DNA of 64,000 nucleotides, taken from positions 1,736,001-1,800,000 of the forward strand of contig OZ223471.1 in NCBI GenBank assembly GCA_965140775.1. The letters are read 5' to 3'. This document shows, one piece after another, positions 26,958-38,413 of this stretch; the first letter of the stretch is position 1; every line of letters starts with the position of its first letter. Below the pieces are notes generated by a model. It had not been told where the DNA came from. It saw nothing but the letters and a program-made list of their open reading frames with translations, and ran no database searches. Both the position numbers and the translations under genes were made by a program. Source of the DNA: UBA6244 sp965140775. Lineage in GTDB: Bacteria; Bacteroidota; Bacteroidia; Bacteroidales; F082.

Positions 26958-27168
26958 AGGGTTTTCGTGCTTACATTCCTGCAATTTACTGCCTTGTAGG
27001 GGGTATTCGATTATCTAACAGCTACCATATCAGATAAATAGCTCTCAGCTTGTAGGTGTCGTCATAGAGTCAGCTTAGGGTGCAAAATCTTTCATATAGA
27101 AGCGGTGTGGAGGTTGAAATTGAGGTGCTTACAGCTAATTGATGTACACTTGCAAACAATTACTAACC

Positions 27169-28638
27169 ATGATAAAGGACCAGATAAAAGCACATGCAGG
27201 CCAGTCGTTTGAGATAAAACTCGATTTTCCGGCCAACGATTTCTCCGACCGAACAGCGCATTTTGGTATGGATATGTTTTTGTTTTTGCCCCCGGCCTTG
27301 GATGTGAACAAGCACAACTATACCAAACATGATTTTTATAAGTCGTTGAAATCATACATTCGCCTGTCCACACCCTCTTATCCACTGGCTTCATTTTTAA
27401 ACCCGGATTCTTCAATTCATAGCGAGTTGTACTCCATTCTGGAGGATGTGATACGCACCAAATCTCACCGACACGAAAACATATTGATTCGTAAAATAAA
27501 AAAGTATGTTTCTTCGGTAAACAAAGGGGTGGGCGACGAGGTGAAACGGATTTTGTTGCTGAAAGACAAGACGCTTATTGCGGATGAAGTAAGCGATTTT
27601 ATTACAGATTGCTACAACCTGAGGGAGATGTATGGTTCCTTTCTTTCTAAAGTGCATGAGGCCGAACTGTCGCAAAGCATCAAAAAAGCAGTTTCCTGGG
27701 GCGATGAATATCAAAGTCTGATGCTTGAAGGTCAACTCTATACCCTGGTTAACGGATTGTCGGGGAAGTTGGCTCCATCTTCTGATACCATGAGTAGATT
27801 GCATCAACTGGTTTTGACCGAAATCAGTTACCGAAAAAAGGCCCAATACCCTTCGGTTGCCAAGGCTGGCGGCAGTAACGAGCATTTATTGCATCGCCGT
27901 GGAAGGTTGAAACGATATATCGAGAGCAACCTTTTTTTGAATACCGATACCAGAAAAGAAGGGGTATTTTACGAGCAGGTATTTTTTAGTTTGGCAGCCG
28001 GATTGGCCATGGTGTTTGCCACGGCCATCGCGTTTGCTTCGCAATATGCCTTTGGAAATCTGACCATGCCATTCTTTATCGTATTGGTTATCAGTTATAT
28101 GTTTAAAGACCGGATTAAAGAATTATCGCGTTTGTATTTCGATAAGAAGCGTAAGAAAATGTTTTTCGATTTCAGAACGGCCATCTCACTTCAAAAGCAG
28201 GTGCAAATTGGCTTTATGCGCGAAAGTTTTCGTTTTGAAAAACGAAATTATTTACCCAAAGAAATCAAAGAAGCACGCGAGCGGATGCGCGTTACCGAAA
28301 TCTCAGAAGAATGGATAGGGGACAAGGTGGTGCATTATAAAACCCAGATTAATATTTCCACCCGAAAAACACGTAAACTGGAAGATTTTGAAGGGATAAC
28401 TCAGATATTTCGTCTCAATATCACGCCTTTCACCACCAAAATGGACGATCAGGAAAAGGAAATATTCATCAAATCGAAAAAGCAGTTGAAACGTCAAATG
28501 ATTCATCGTGTATATCATCTGAACCTGATATTTCGCTTTACCTCGGGTAATGAAGTTCAATACAAATATTACAAGTTGATAACCAACAAATTGGGGATTA
28601 AGAGGATTGACCGTGTCAACCTTGCCGAATTGATTTAG
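27169..28638 (+). CDS. Unknown membrane protein
   Basis: A 489-residue protein I do not recognise. Residues 1-270 are soluble and helix-rich. Two hydrophobic segments at about 280-300 and 308-325 (FFSLAAGLAMVFATAIAFA, then MPFFIVLVISYMF) form a hairpin. The C-terminal 160 residues are basic and beta-rich (FRLNITPFTTKMDDQEKEIF, HRVYHLNLIFRFTSG). I favour ATG at 27169, preceded by TACACTTG-like -7 bases and TTACTAACC; an ATG at 27142 is possible. It is divergent from the DUF47-PiT operon and ends at a shared terminator with pckA. Confidence 0.7.
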   Translation: MIKDQIKAHAGQSFEIKLDFPANDFSDRTAHFGMDMFLFLPPALDVNKHNYTKHDFYKSLKSYIRLSTPSYPLASFLNPDSSIHSELYSILEDVIRTKSHRHENILIRKIKKYVSSVNKGVGDEVKRILLLKDKTLIADEVSDFITDCYNLREMYGSFLSKVHEAELSQSIKKAVSWGDEYQSLMLEGQLYTLVNGLSGKLAPSSDTMSRLHQLVLTEISYRKKAQYPSVAKAGGSNEHLLHRRGRLKRYIESNLFLNTDTRKEGVFYEQVFFSLAAGLAMVFATAIAFASQYAFGNLTMPFFIVLVISYMFKDRIKELSRLYFDKKRKKMFFDFRTAISLQKQVQIGFMRESFRFEKRNYLPKEIKEARERMRVTEISEEWIGDKVVHYKTQINISTRKTRKLEDFEGITQIFRLNITPFTTKMDDQEKEIFIKSKKQLKRQMIHRVYHLNLIFRFTSGNEVQYKYYKLITNKLGIKRIDRVNLAELI

Positions 28639-28655
28639 CATTTTGGGGCAGTCAA

Positions 28656-28690
28656 AAAAAAGCCGTCCGGATATCTCCGCACGGCTTTTA
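28656..28690. terminator. Bidirectional terminator between the membrane protein gene and pckA
   Basis: Stem AAAAGCCGT / ACGGCTTTT with A-rich and T-rich flanks, serving convergent transcripts from both sides. Confidence 0.75.
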
Positions 28691-28710
28691 TAAAATAGGC
28701 TGTTCGATGT

Positions 28711-30348
28711 TTAGATCGATGGTCCGGCAGCAACCAGGGCTTTTCCTTCGTCGTTGTCGGTATATTGCTCAAAGTTTTTGATAAACAGTTCGGCCAATTG
28801 TTTGGCTTTTTCGTCCCACTCGGCTGCGTTGGCGTAGGTATCACGAGGATCAAGAATTTTTGGATCCACGCCGGGAAGTGCGGTGGGTACTTCAAGATTG
28901 AAAACAGGGATCATCTTGGTTTCAGCTTTTTCGATGGAGCCATCCAAAATGGCGTCGATAATTCCTCTGGTATCTTTAATGGAAATACGTTTTCCGGTGC
29001 CATTCCATCCGGTGTTTACCAGATAGGCTTCAGCATCGTTGGCTTCCATTCTCTTCACCAGTTCCTGACCGTATTTGGTAGGATGCAGGGTGAGGAAAGC
29101 AGCGCCAAAACAGGCAGAGAAAGTAGGAACGGGTTTGGTTACACCTACTTCTGTTCCGGCCAGTTTGGCGGTAAATCCCGACAAGAAGTGATATTTGGTT
29201 TGTTCGGGAGTAAGTTTTGAAACCGGAGGCATCACACCAAAGGCGTCAGCTGTAAGGAAAATTACCTTTTTGGCAGGACCTGCTTTTGAAACCGGTTTTA
29301 CAATATTTTCAATGTGATAGATGGGATAGGAAACACGGGTATTTTGGGTAACTGAACCATCGGTAAAGTCGATTTTACCGTTTTCGTCAACGGTAACGTT
29401 TTCCAGAAGGGCATCACGGCGAATGGCATTGTAGATATCCGGTTCGCTTTCTTTGTCGAGGTTGATGGTTTTGGCGTAGCAGCCACCTTCAAAGTTAAAA
29501 ATACCCTCGTCGTCCCAACCATGTTCGTCGTCACCAATTAAGGCACGTTTGGGGTCGGTTGACAGGGTGGTTTTTCCTGTTCCCGAGAGGCCAAAGAAAA
29601 TGGCCGTATCGCCATCTTTGCCTACGTTTGCCGAGCAGTGCATGGCTGCCATACCTTTCAGGGGCAGGTAGTAGTTCATGATGGAGAAAATCCCTTTTTT
29701 CATTTCTCCGCCATACCAGCTTCCGCCAACCACGGCTTTGCCCTCGGTGAGGTTGAAAGCCACAAAGTTTTCCGAATTAAAAGGAACGCCGTCGGTACGT
29801 TTCATGCTTTTCCAGTCGGGGTTGTTGGTTTTGGCTGCATTGAGCATGACAAAATCAGGTTCAAAATTTTCGAGCTCGGCTTCCGAAGGACGTACGAACA
29901 TGTTTTTTACAAAGTGAGCCTGCCAGGCTACTTCCATGATAAAACGAACACAAATACGTGAGTCGGGATTGGCGCCGGCATATCCGTCAACAACATACAG
30001 TTTTTTTCCGGTCAACTGTTTTGCACCCAGATTGTAGAGGTGTTCCCAGGTGGGGTGGTCGATGGGTTTGTTGTCCGACGATTTGGCCTGTTCGGCCCAC
30101 CAAACGGTGTTTTTGGTTTTGTCATCCAGAACGATGTATTTGTCCTTGGGCGATCTGCCGGTGAATTTACCGGTCATTACATTTACTGCTCCAAGTTCGG
30201 TTTGAAAGCCTTTTTCAAAGCCTTGCAAATCTGCTTTTGTTTCATCTTCAAACAGTCTTTCGTAGGATGGATTGTAGATAATCTCTGCTACGTTGGTAAT
30301 GCCATAACCTTCGAGAGCGGCTTTGATCTTTTCTAAACCTTTTGCCAT
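28711..30348 (-). CDS. pckA: Phosphoenolpyruvate carboxykinase (ATP)
   Basis: A 545-residue ATP-dependent PEP carboxykinase. The kinase-1a loop GLSGTGKTTLST lies near residue 250, followed by IGDDEHGWDDEGIFNFEGGCY with the metal-binding Asp. RSPKDKY near 65 binds substrate and GGSWYGGEMKKGIFS is the PCK signature. It interconverts oxaloacetate plus ATP with PEP, CO2 and ADP; in many Bacteroidota the enzyme runs in the carboxylating direction for succinate fermentation. It lies 192 bases downstream of ppdK on the same strand, with a terminator between, so the two are separately transcribed PEP-node genes. Confidence 0.97.
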   Translation of the reverse strand: MAKGLEKIKAALEGYGITNVAEIIYNPSYERLFEDETKADLQGFEKGFQTELGAVNVMTGKFTGRSPKDKYIVLDDKTKNTVWWAEQAKSSDNKPIDHPTWEHLYNLGAKQLTGKKLYVVDGYAGANPDSRICVRFIMEVAWQAHFVKNMFVRPSEAELENFEPDFVMLNAAKTNNPDWKSMKRTDGVPFNSENFVAFNLTEGKAVVGGSWYGGEMKKGIFSIMNYYLPLKGMAAMHCSANVGKDGDTAIFFGLSGTGKTTLSTDPKRALIGDDEHGWDDEGIFNFEGGCYAKTINLDKESEPDIYNAIRRDALLENVTVDENGKIDFTDGSVTQNTRVSYPIYHIENIVKPVSKAGPAKKVIFLTADAFGVMPPVSKLTPEQTKYHFLSGFTAKLAGTEVGVTKPVPTFSACFGAAFLTLHPTKYGQELVKRMEANDAEAYLVNTGWNGTGKRISIKDTRGIIDAILDGSIEKAETKMIPVFNLEVPTALPGVDPKILDPRDTYANAAEWDEKAKQLAELFIKNFEQYTDNDEGKALVAAGPSI

Positions 30349-30483
30349 AGTATTAGTAATTTGGATTTATTGATTAATGAATTGATAAGCGTTTTATTTT
30401 CAAAATGAAAAACGATTTTTTCTGAAATGCCCAATGCAAACGTATGCAATAATACAAATATAAGAATATTAAAAGGCAAAAAT

Positions 30484-30521
30484 AAAGCCAATGCTACAAT
30501 TTTCAAAGTAACATTGGCTTT
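30484..30521 (-). terminator. Terminator of ppdK
   Basis: Arms AAAGCCAATG / CATTGGCTTT with an 18-base loop, followed on the minus strand by an ATTTTT run. Confidence 0.7.
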
Positions 30522-30540
30522 AAAATCAAAAATAAATGAA

Positions 30541-33291
<2,751 letters not shown>

Positions 33292-33337
33292 TTTTTATCA
33301 GATTTTGTTAAATATTAACGGTCGTTTTAAGAGGAAA

Positions 33338-33365
33338 CAAAAGTACAAAAAAAATGCACCTCAAA
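33338..33365 (-). promoter_or_regulatory. Promoter of ppdK
   Basis: Minus strand: TTTG (33365-33362), 16 bases, TACTTTTG (33345-33338), matching the Bacteroidota consensus. The ATG lies 46 bases downstream. Confidence 0.55.
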
Positions 33366-33477
33366 AGACGGTTGGTTTCTGTGTTCATATGCTAAAAATA
33401 CATAACATGGCTCCATAGGATCATTTGTGTGCGCTTCTCATAGGGTGAAAACGTTTGCATTGGCTGTTGGGGAGGAG

Positions 33478-33602
33478 GGTTCAAGGGTTCAAGAGTTCAA
33501 GGGTTCAAGGGATCAATGGATCAATGGATCAATGGATCAATGGGATCAGTGGGATCAAAGGATTAAAGGATCAATGAATCAAAGGGATCAAAAGTTCAAG
33601 GG
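33478..33602. repeat. Low-complexity GGTTCAAG / GGATCAAT repeat tract
   Basis: About 125 bases of near-tandem 9-11-mers built from GTTCAAGG, GGATCAATG and GGATCAAAG, at least a dozen units, many containing GATC. A related tract in the other orientation occurs at about 53744-53800. No coding signal is evident. Confidence 0.85.
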
Positions 33603-33609
33603 TTATGGG

Positions 33610-34026
33610 CTTAATATTGTAGTTTTATCCACATCGGCTGTACTTTAGATGTTGAAATCCCGAAGGGATTATATGTTTATAGACAGAATCGGTACAATAA
33701 ACAATTCGACCCCATCGGGGTCGAACAATATTTACCTCCAATGCCATAAACATTGGAATCCTCCGGATTCCGATTCCATCATATCAACCAAATAATCCTC
33801 TATAAGTTCAATTTAAACCATTCCGAAAGGTCCATTGTTCATTAAAAGGTTTTTAAAAACGCTTCGATTACAAATTTGGCACCTGCCACCAAAGACACAT
33901 GTTATTGATAAGTAGAGTTTTGTGTAGCCTCAATAATAACTCGGCGGAACTCTGTGGTAAACTCGGCGGAACTCTGTGTAAAAAATTTGTTTCTATACTT
34001 TTCGGAGAAGGCTCAAAGTTCAGGGG
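33610..34026. repeat. About 427-bp tandem duplication, copy 1
   Basis: Hand alignment shows 33610-34026 recurs at 34037-34451 with an offset of 426-427. Each copy holds, in order, ATCCCGAAGGGAT, a hairpin CGACCCC-AT-CGGGGTCG, a hairpin GGAATCC-TCC-GGATTCC (altered in copy 2), and a double CTCGGCGGAACTCTGTG motif. Small ORFs in the two copies are byproducts of the repeat. With the low-complexity tract this fills most of the 1.4-kb gap between ppdK and the lysine genes. Confidence 0.85.
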
Positions 34027-34036
34027 GGTCAATGGA

Positions 34037-34451
34037 CTCAATCTTATACTATTATCCGTTTCCGTTGTATTTCTGTAGTTCATATCCCGAAGGGATTATA
34101 TGTTTATAGACAGAATTGGTACAATACACAATTCGACCCCATCGGGGTCGAACCATATTTACCTCCATTGCCATAAACATTGGAATTCTTCGGATTCCGA
34201 TTCCATCCTATCAACCAAATAATCCTCTGTAAGTTCAATTTAAACCATTCCGAATAGTCGTTCGTTCATTAAAAGTTTTTAAAAACGCTTCGATTACAAA
34301 TTAGCGACCTGCTGCCAAAGCCACATGTTATTGTAAAGCAGGGCTTTGTGTAGCCTCAATAAAAACTCGGCGGAACTCTGTGGTAAACTTGGTAGAACTC
34401 TGTGTAAAAAATTTGTTTCTATACTTTTTGGTGTGGACTCAGCGTTCAAGG
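34037..34451. repeat. About 427-bp tandem duplication, copy 2
   Basis: Second copy; substitutions are scattered and indels few, so the duplication is old enough to have diverged. The 217 bases after it (34452-34668) hold a TAAGTTTG minus-7-like site at 34638-34645 before the lysine gene and nothing else recognisable. Confidence 0.85.
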
Positions 34452-34668
34452 GCTCATGGGTTAAAAATAGGAACGGCCACATGGTTTCGTTACGAATGGC
34501 TCACCTAACCTGTATCTACCTGTTTCGCAAGTGTCAATGCTGTCCGGTTTCATTTTTATGTCGTTTTTTCAACAATTTGATGACTTTTTAGTGGGTTATT
34601 TTTACTCGTTATAAGGAGAACAAGCGCCTTTATTTCCTAAGTTTGCGTCCTTATTAAACTGTACTAAA

Positions 34669-35982
34669 ATGGGTGTTTTTCACAAAATAGGGCTCAGGTT
34701 TGAGGATAAATACGAAATGGAACGTAGGGTGGCTTTGGTTCCCGATCATGTTAAACAACTTCATTCTCAAGGTTTGGAATTTGAGGTGAGAAAATCGGCC
34801 AAGCGTATTTTTACCGACGTCGAGTATGCTCAGGCTGGTGCAAAAATTGTTGACCATGCCCCGGAGGCGGATATTATTTTGGGAGTTAAGGAAATGCCCC
34901 TGAATTATTTTAAGGAAAACCGAACCTATTTGTTTTTTAGTCATACCATCAAGGGTCAGGAATACAATATGCCTTTGTTGAAAAATATGATGGAAAGTAA
35001 AATAAACCTGATTGATTATGAGCGTATCATAGATGAGGAGGGTAAGAGATTGATTTTCTTTGGACGGTTTGCCGGATTGGCCGGAATGATCAATTCTCTG
35101 TGGTCGGCGGGTAGAAGGTGGCAGGAATTTGGAATACATACACCTTTTACTAAATTGCAACAAACTCACCATTATCCTTCGCTCGAAGCTGCCAAAGAGG
35201 TAGTGAAAGAAATTGCCTTGGAAATTGATAAATCAGGTTTACCTGAAGAAATAGCCCCCATGGTTGTCGGAATCACCGGCTACGGAAATGTGAGCAAAGG
35301 AGCTCAGGAAATCCTCGATATATTGCCGGTAAAAACAATTACTCCCGATGAATTGCTCCATTATTCCCAAACAGGTTTCCCCGATAATAGTCTCATTTAC
35401 AAGGTGGTTTTCAAAGAGAGCGATCTTTCCATTCCAATCGAACAAGGCAAACCCTTCGATCTTCAGGAATATTACCACTCACCCGAATTATTCGAAAATC
35501 AGTTCGAAAAATATATCCCACATCTGACCATCCTGATGAATTGCATGTACTGGGATGATCGATATCCGGTGATTGTTACCAAAGATTATTTGGGTAAATT
35601 ATTTGAAGAAGGTCGTCCCAAATTGTTGGTCATTGGCGATGTTACCTGCGATCCTGATGGCTCCATACAATGTACCCACAAAGGAACAGAAATTGAGGAT
35701 CCCGTTTTTGTGTACAATCCAATTACCCGCAAACCAACAATGGGCTTTGAGGGCGATGGCGTGCTTGTGATGGCCGTGGACATCCTTCCCAGCGAACTTC
35801 CCCGGGAGTCATCCCAAACTTTTTCGGACGCTTTGGTAGGTTTTATTCCCGGGTTGGCGAGTGCCGACTTCAGTGTTCCGTTCGCCCAACTACAAATTCC
35901 GGCACCCCTCAAACGTGGTATGATTTTATATCATGGCCAATTAACCCCTGATTACCAATATTTAAAAGATTATATTAGCTAA
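34669..35982 (+). CDS. Lysine-ketoglutarate reductase-like protein (saccharopine-forming)
   Basis: A 437-residue homologue of the LKR half of animal and plant aminoadipate-semialdehyde synthase. Landmarks recalled from the eukaryotic enzyme: IGLRFEDKYEMERRVAL at the start, DIILGVKEMP, YLFFSHTIKGQEYNMPLL, LIDYERIIDEEGKRLIFFGRFAG split over residues 115-140, and the nucleotide-binding VVGITGYGNVSKGAQEIL. It should condense lysine with 2-oxoglutarate using NADPH, giving saccharopine. The next gene, 41 bases downstream, encodes the partner dehydrogenase, so the pair makes a bacterial saccharopine lysine-degradation route. In animals the two activities are one polypeptide; here they are separate. 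Confidence 0.88.
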   Translation: MGVFHKIGLRFEDKYEMERRVALVPDHVKQLHSQGLEFEVRKSAKRIFTDVEYAQAGAKIVDHAPEADIILGVKEMPLNYFKENRTYLFFSHTIKGQEYNMPLLKNMMESKINLIDYERIIDEEGKRLIFFGRFAGLAGMINSLWSAGRRWQEFGIHTPFTKLQQTHHYPSLEAAKEVVKEIALEIDKSGLPEEIAPMVVGITGYGNVSKGAQEILDILPVKTITPDELLHYSQTGFPDNSLIYKVVFKESDLSIPIEQGKPFDLQEYYHSPELFENQFEKYIPHLTILMNCMYWDDRYPVIVTKDYLGKLFEEGRPKLLVIGDVTCDPDGSIQCTHKGTEIEDPVFVYNPITRKPTMGFEGDGVLVMAVDILPSELPRESSQTFSDALVGFIPGLASADFSVPFAQLQIPAPLKRGMILYHGQLTPDYQYLKDYIS

Positions 35983-36023
35983 CGAGGCTTCGCAACTTAC
36001 ACAAGCCAATTAATTTATTTCAT

Positions 36024-37361
36024 ATGAAGAAAGTTTTGATTTTAGGTGCCGGTTTATCCACCATCAGCCTGATCAAGTATTTATTGAAAAATGCCGAGCA
36101 AAACGACTGGCAGGTCATTGTCGGTGATATCTCTGAAAAAACAGCCCTCAGTAAAATCAACGGACATGCACGCGGACGTGCCATCGTCTTTGATATTTAT
36201 GATGAACAATCCAGCAAGCAACAAATTGCCGAAGCCGATGTGGTGATCTCCATGCTTCCCGCCTTCATGCACAAGTTGGTGGCCGAAAAATGTATCGAGT
36301 TTAAGAAACCCATGCTCACCGCTTCGTATGCCACCGATGAGATTAAAGCGTTGAACGACAAAGCCGTAGCTGCCGGAATCCCCATTTTCATGGAATTGGG
36401 CGTAGATCCCGGAATCGACCACATGTCGGCCATGAAGGTAATTAATCGAGTAAAAGAGGAGGGAGGTGAACTCACTTCATTCTATTCATTTACAGGAGGT
36501 TTGGTAGCTCCGGAATATGACAACAACCCCTGGAATTATAAGTTTACCTGGAATCCACGCAATGTGGTGTTGGCAGGAACGGGCGTGTCGCAATATATCA
36601 ACAATGGACGTTACAAGTATATTCCCTATCATCGCCTTTTCGATCGTATCCTAAAGCGAAGTATTTTAAATTATGGAGATTTTGAGGTCTATCCTAACCG
36701 TGACTCGTTGAAATACCGTGAAATATATGATCTGAGGGACATTCCTTCTATGTTTCGTGGAACCATCCGACGTCCCGGATTCGCTAAAGCATGGAACGTT
36801 TTTGTTACCCTTGGTTGTACAGATGATACATATCGCATTGAGCGTTCCGAAAATATGAGTTATCGCGAGTTTATCAACGCATTTATGAAGTATCAACCCG
36901 ATGTGCCTGTTGAGATTAAACTGCAGGAATACTGTAAGGATGCGGCTGATCCCACGGTGTTTGAAAAACTCAAATGGCTGGGTATTTTTAGCGATAGAAA
37001 AATCGGGCTCAAAAATGCTACTCCTGCCCAAATCATGCAAAAACTGCTCGAAGAAAAATGGACGATGGATCCACAGGATAAAGACATGATTGTGATGCAA
37101 CATGAATTTAAATATCGTTTAAACGGTAAAGAAAAAATGATTGTTTCCGCCATGGCTGTGGAGGGAAAAAATCAGGAAGAAACTGCCATGGCCATCACCG
37201 TAGGTACTCCGCTCGCCATTGCAACAAAACTAGTGCTAACCGGACAATTTAAACATACCGGACTGCATCTACCCATCCAGAAGGATATTTACGAACCTAT
37301 TTTGGCAGAGTTGGAGGGCTTTGGTATAAGTTTTGCGGAAATCGAATATTTGATTGCTTAA
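36024..37361 (+). CDS. Saccharopine dehydrogenase (glutamate-forming)
   Basis: A 445-residue protein with an N-terminal Rossmann motif VLILGAGLSTISLIKYLL and the saccharopine dehydrogenase pattern: DVVISMLPAFMHKLVAEKCI, then MELGVDPGIDHMSAMKVI, and FYSFTGGLVAPEYDNNPWNY in the substrate domain. It should oxidise saccharopine to aminoadipate semialdehyde plus glutamate, the second step after LKR. Spacing of 41 bases and a single terminator after it indicate a two-gene operon. A downstream aminoadipate-semialdehyde dehydrogenase is not in the window. Confidence 0.92.
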   Translation: MKKVLILGAGLSTISLIKYLLKNAEQNDWQVIVGDISEKTALSKINGHARGRAIVFDIYDEQSSKQQIAEADVVISMLPAFMHKLVAEKCIEFKKPMLTASYATDEIKALNDKAVAAGIPIFMELGVDPGIDHMSAMKVINRVKEEGGELTSFYSFTGGLVAPEYDNNPWNYKFTWNPRNVVLAGTGVSQYINNGRYKYIPYHRLFDRILKRSILNYGDFEVYPNRDSLKYREIYDLRDIPSMFRGTIRRPGFAKAWNVFVTLGCTDDTYRIERSENMSYREFINAFMKYQPDVPVEIKLQEYCKDAADPTVFEKLKWLGIFSDRKIGLKNATPAQIMQKLLEEKWTMDPQDKDMIVMQHEFKYRLNGKEKMIVSAMAVEGKNQEETAMAITVGTPLAIATKLVLTGQFKHTGLHLPIQKDIYEPILAELEGFGISFAEIEYLIA

Positions 37362-37383
37362 TTAAATAAACTACACATAATTA

Positions 37384-37418
37384 AGGGGGCAATCAGTTTG
37401 GTTGCCCTCTTTTTTTTA
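37384..37418 (+). terminator. Terminator of the lysine catabolic operon
   Basis: Stem AGGGGGCAATC / GGTTGCCCTCT followed by eight T residues, 23 bases after the saccharopine dehydrogenase stop. Confidence 0.85.
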
Positions 37419-37522
37419 ACCTTTGCACGATGAAATGAACCATACAAAATTCTGTACCGACAGGTCGTGACTATTTTTGTTGGCGAGTTTCATGCGATCA
37501 ATAAAAAGTAAAATTGATACAA

Positions 37523-38413
37523 ATGAAATATTTTTTGTTATTCCTGCTTATCGGTATCGTTTTGTACTACGTGATGAAATGGCAGAAACCCAAATCCTCG
37601 GCGAATAATCCCTACAATCAGGATGAGCGTGGAAATAAACAGGATAATTCCAATCCTTACAAATCCACGAACGCCACAGGTAATCCCGGGTTTACAAGTA
37701 GTGGATATGGAAAATGGATAGCCGGTGGAATTGGTTGGGCCTTTGGCGGACCCATCGGTGGTTTGTTGGGATTTGCGCTGGGAACCATGTTTGATGGTAC
37801 AAAAATCAGTCGTCCCCGCGGAGGTGGAGCCGGTTCCAATGATTTTGTGGCTAGCTTGCTGGTATTGACCGCTGCCGTGATGAAAGCCGATGGTAAAGTT
37901 ACACGCAGTGAACTGGATTTTGTTAAACAATTTCTTGTGAGGAATTTTGGAAGTCAATTGGCCTCCGAGTATGTTAAAATGTTGGGTTCCATTGTTAAGC
38001 AAGAATTTAATGTGCAGGAAATGGGTATGCAAATCAGGCAATACATGGAGTACAGCTCGCGATTAATGTTGTTGCAATACCTGTTTGGGGTGGCCATGTC
38101 GGATGGAAAGGCAGGACGTGAGGAGGTGCAGTTAATCGAGCAAATTGCTTCCTATCTTGGCATTGGCACTGCCGACTATGCTTCCATCAAAGCCATGTTT
38201 ATCAAGGAAACCGACAGCGCATATAAAATTCTGGAAATTTCTCCCGAAGCCACCAACGAAGAGGTGAAAAAAGCTTACCGTGAACTGGCCAAAAAATACC
38301 ATCCCGACAAGGTGGCACATTTGGGTGACGATGTAAAAAGTGCTGCCGAAGAAAAGATTTCTCAACTCAACGCCGCCTACGAAGCCATTAAAGCCCAGCG
38401 CGGAATGAATTAG
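37523..38413 (+). CDS. TerB-DnaJ (DjlA-like) membrane co-chaperone
   Basis: A 296-residue protein with an N-terminal transmembrane helix (MKYFLLFLLIGIVLYYVM) and a glycine-rich hydrophobic segment near 75-95. A TerB-like helical domain (SNDFVASLLVLTAAVMKADG, VAMSDGKAGREEVQLIEQIA) is followed by a C-terminal J domain with the HPD motif (KKYHPDKVAHLG). The architecture is that of DjlA, a membrane-anchored DnaK co-chaperone. ATG at 37523 is chosen over an upstream TTG. Its last 4 bases overlap the end of the convergent porin gene. Confidence 0.88.
   Translation: MKYFLLFLLIGIVLYYVMKWQKPKSSANNPYNQDERGNKQDNSNPYKSTNATGNPGFTSSGYGKWIAGGIGWAFGGPIGGLLGFALGTMFDGTKISRPRGGGAGSNDFVASLLVLTAAVMKADGKVTRSELDFVKQFLVRNFGSQLASEYVKMLGSIVKQEFNVQEMGMQIRQYMEYSSRLMLLQYLFGVAMSDGKAGREEVQLIEQIASYLGIGTADYASIKAMFIKETDSAYKILEISPEATNEEVKKAYRELAKKYHPDKVAHLGDDVKSAAEEKISQLNAAYEAIKAQRGMN

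Noticed and set aside
33868..34482. Two small minus-strand frames with similar proteins (33868-34083 and 34294-34482)
   Set aside because: They are similar only because they lie in the two copies of the 427-bp duplication; the similarity follows the DNA repeat and there is no plausible start signal or protein-like conservation.
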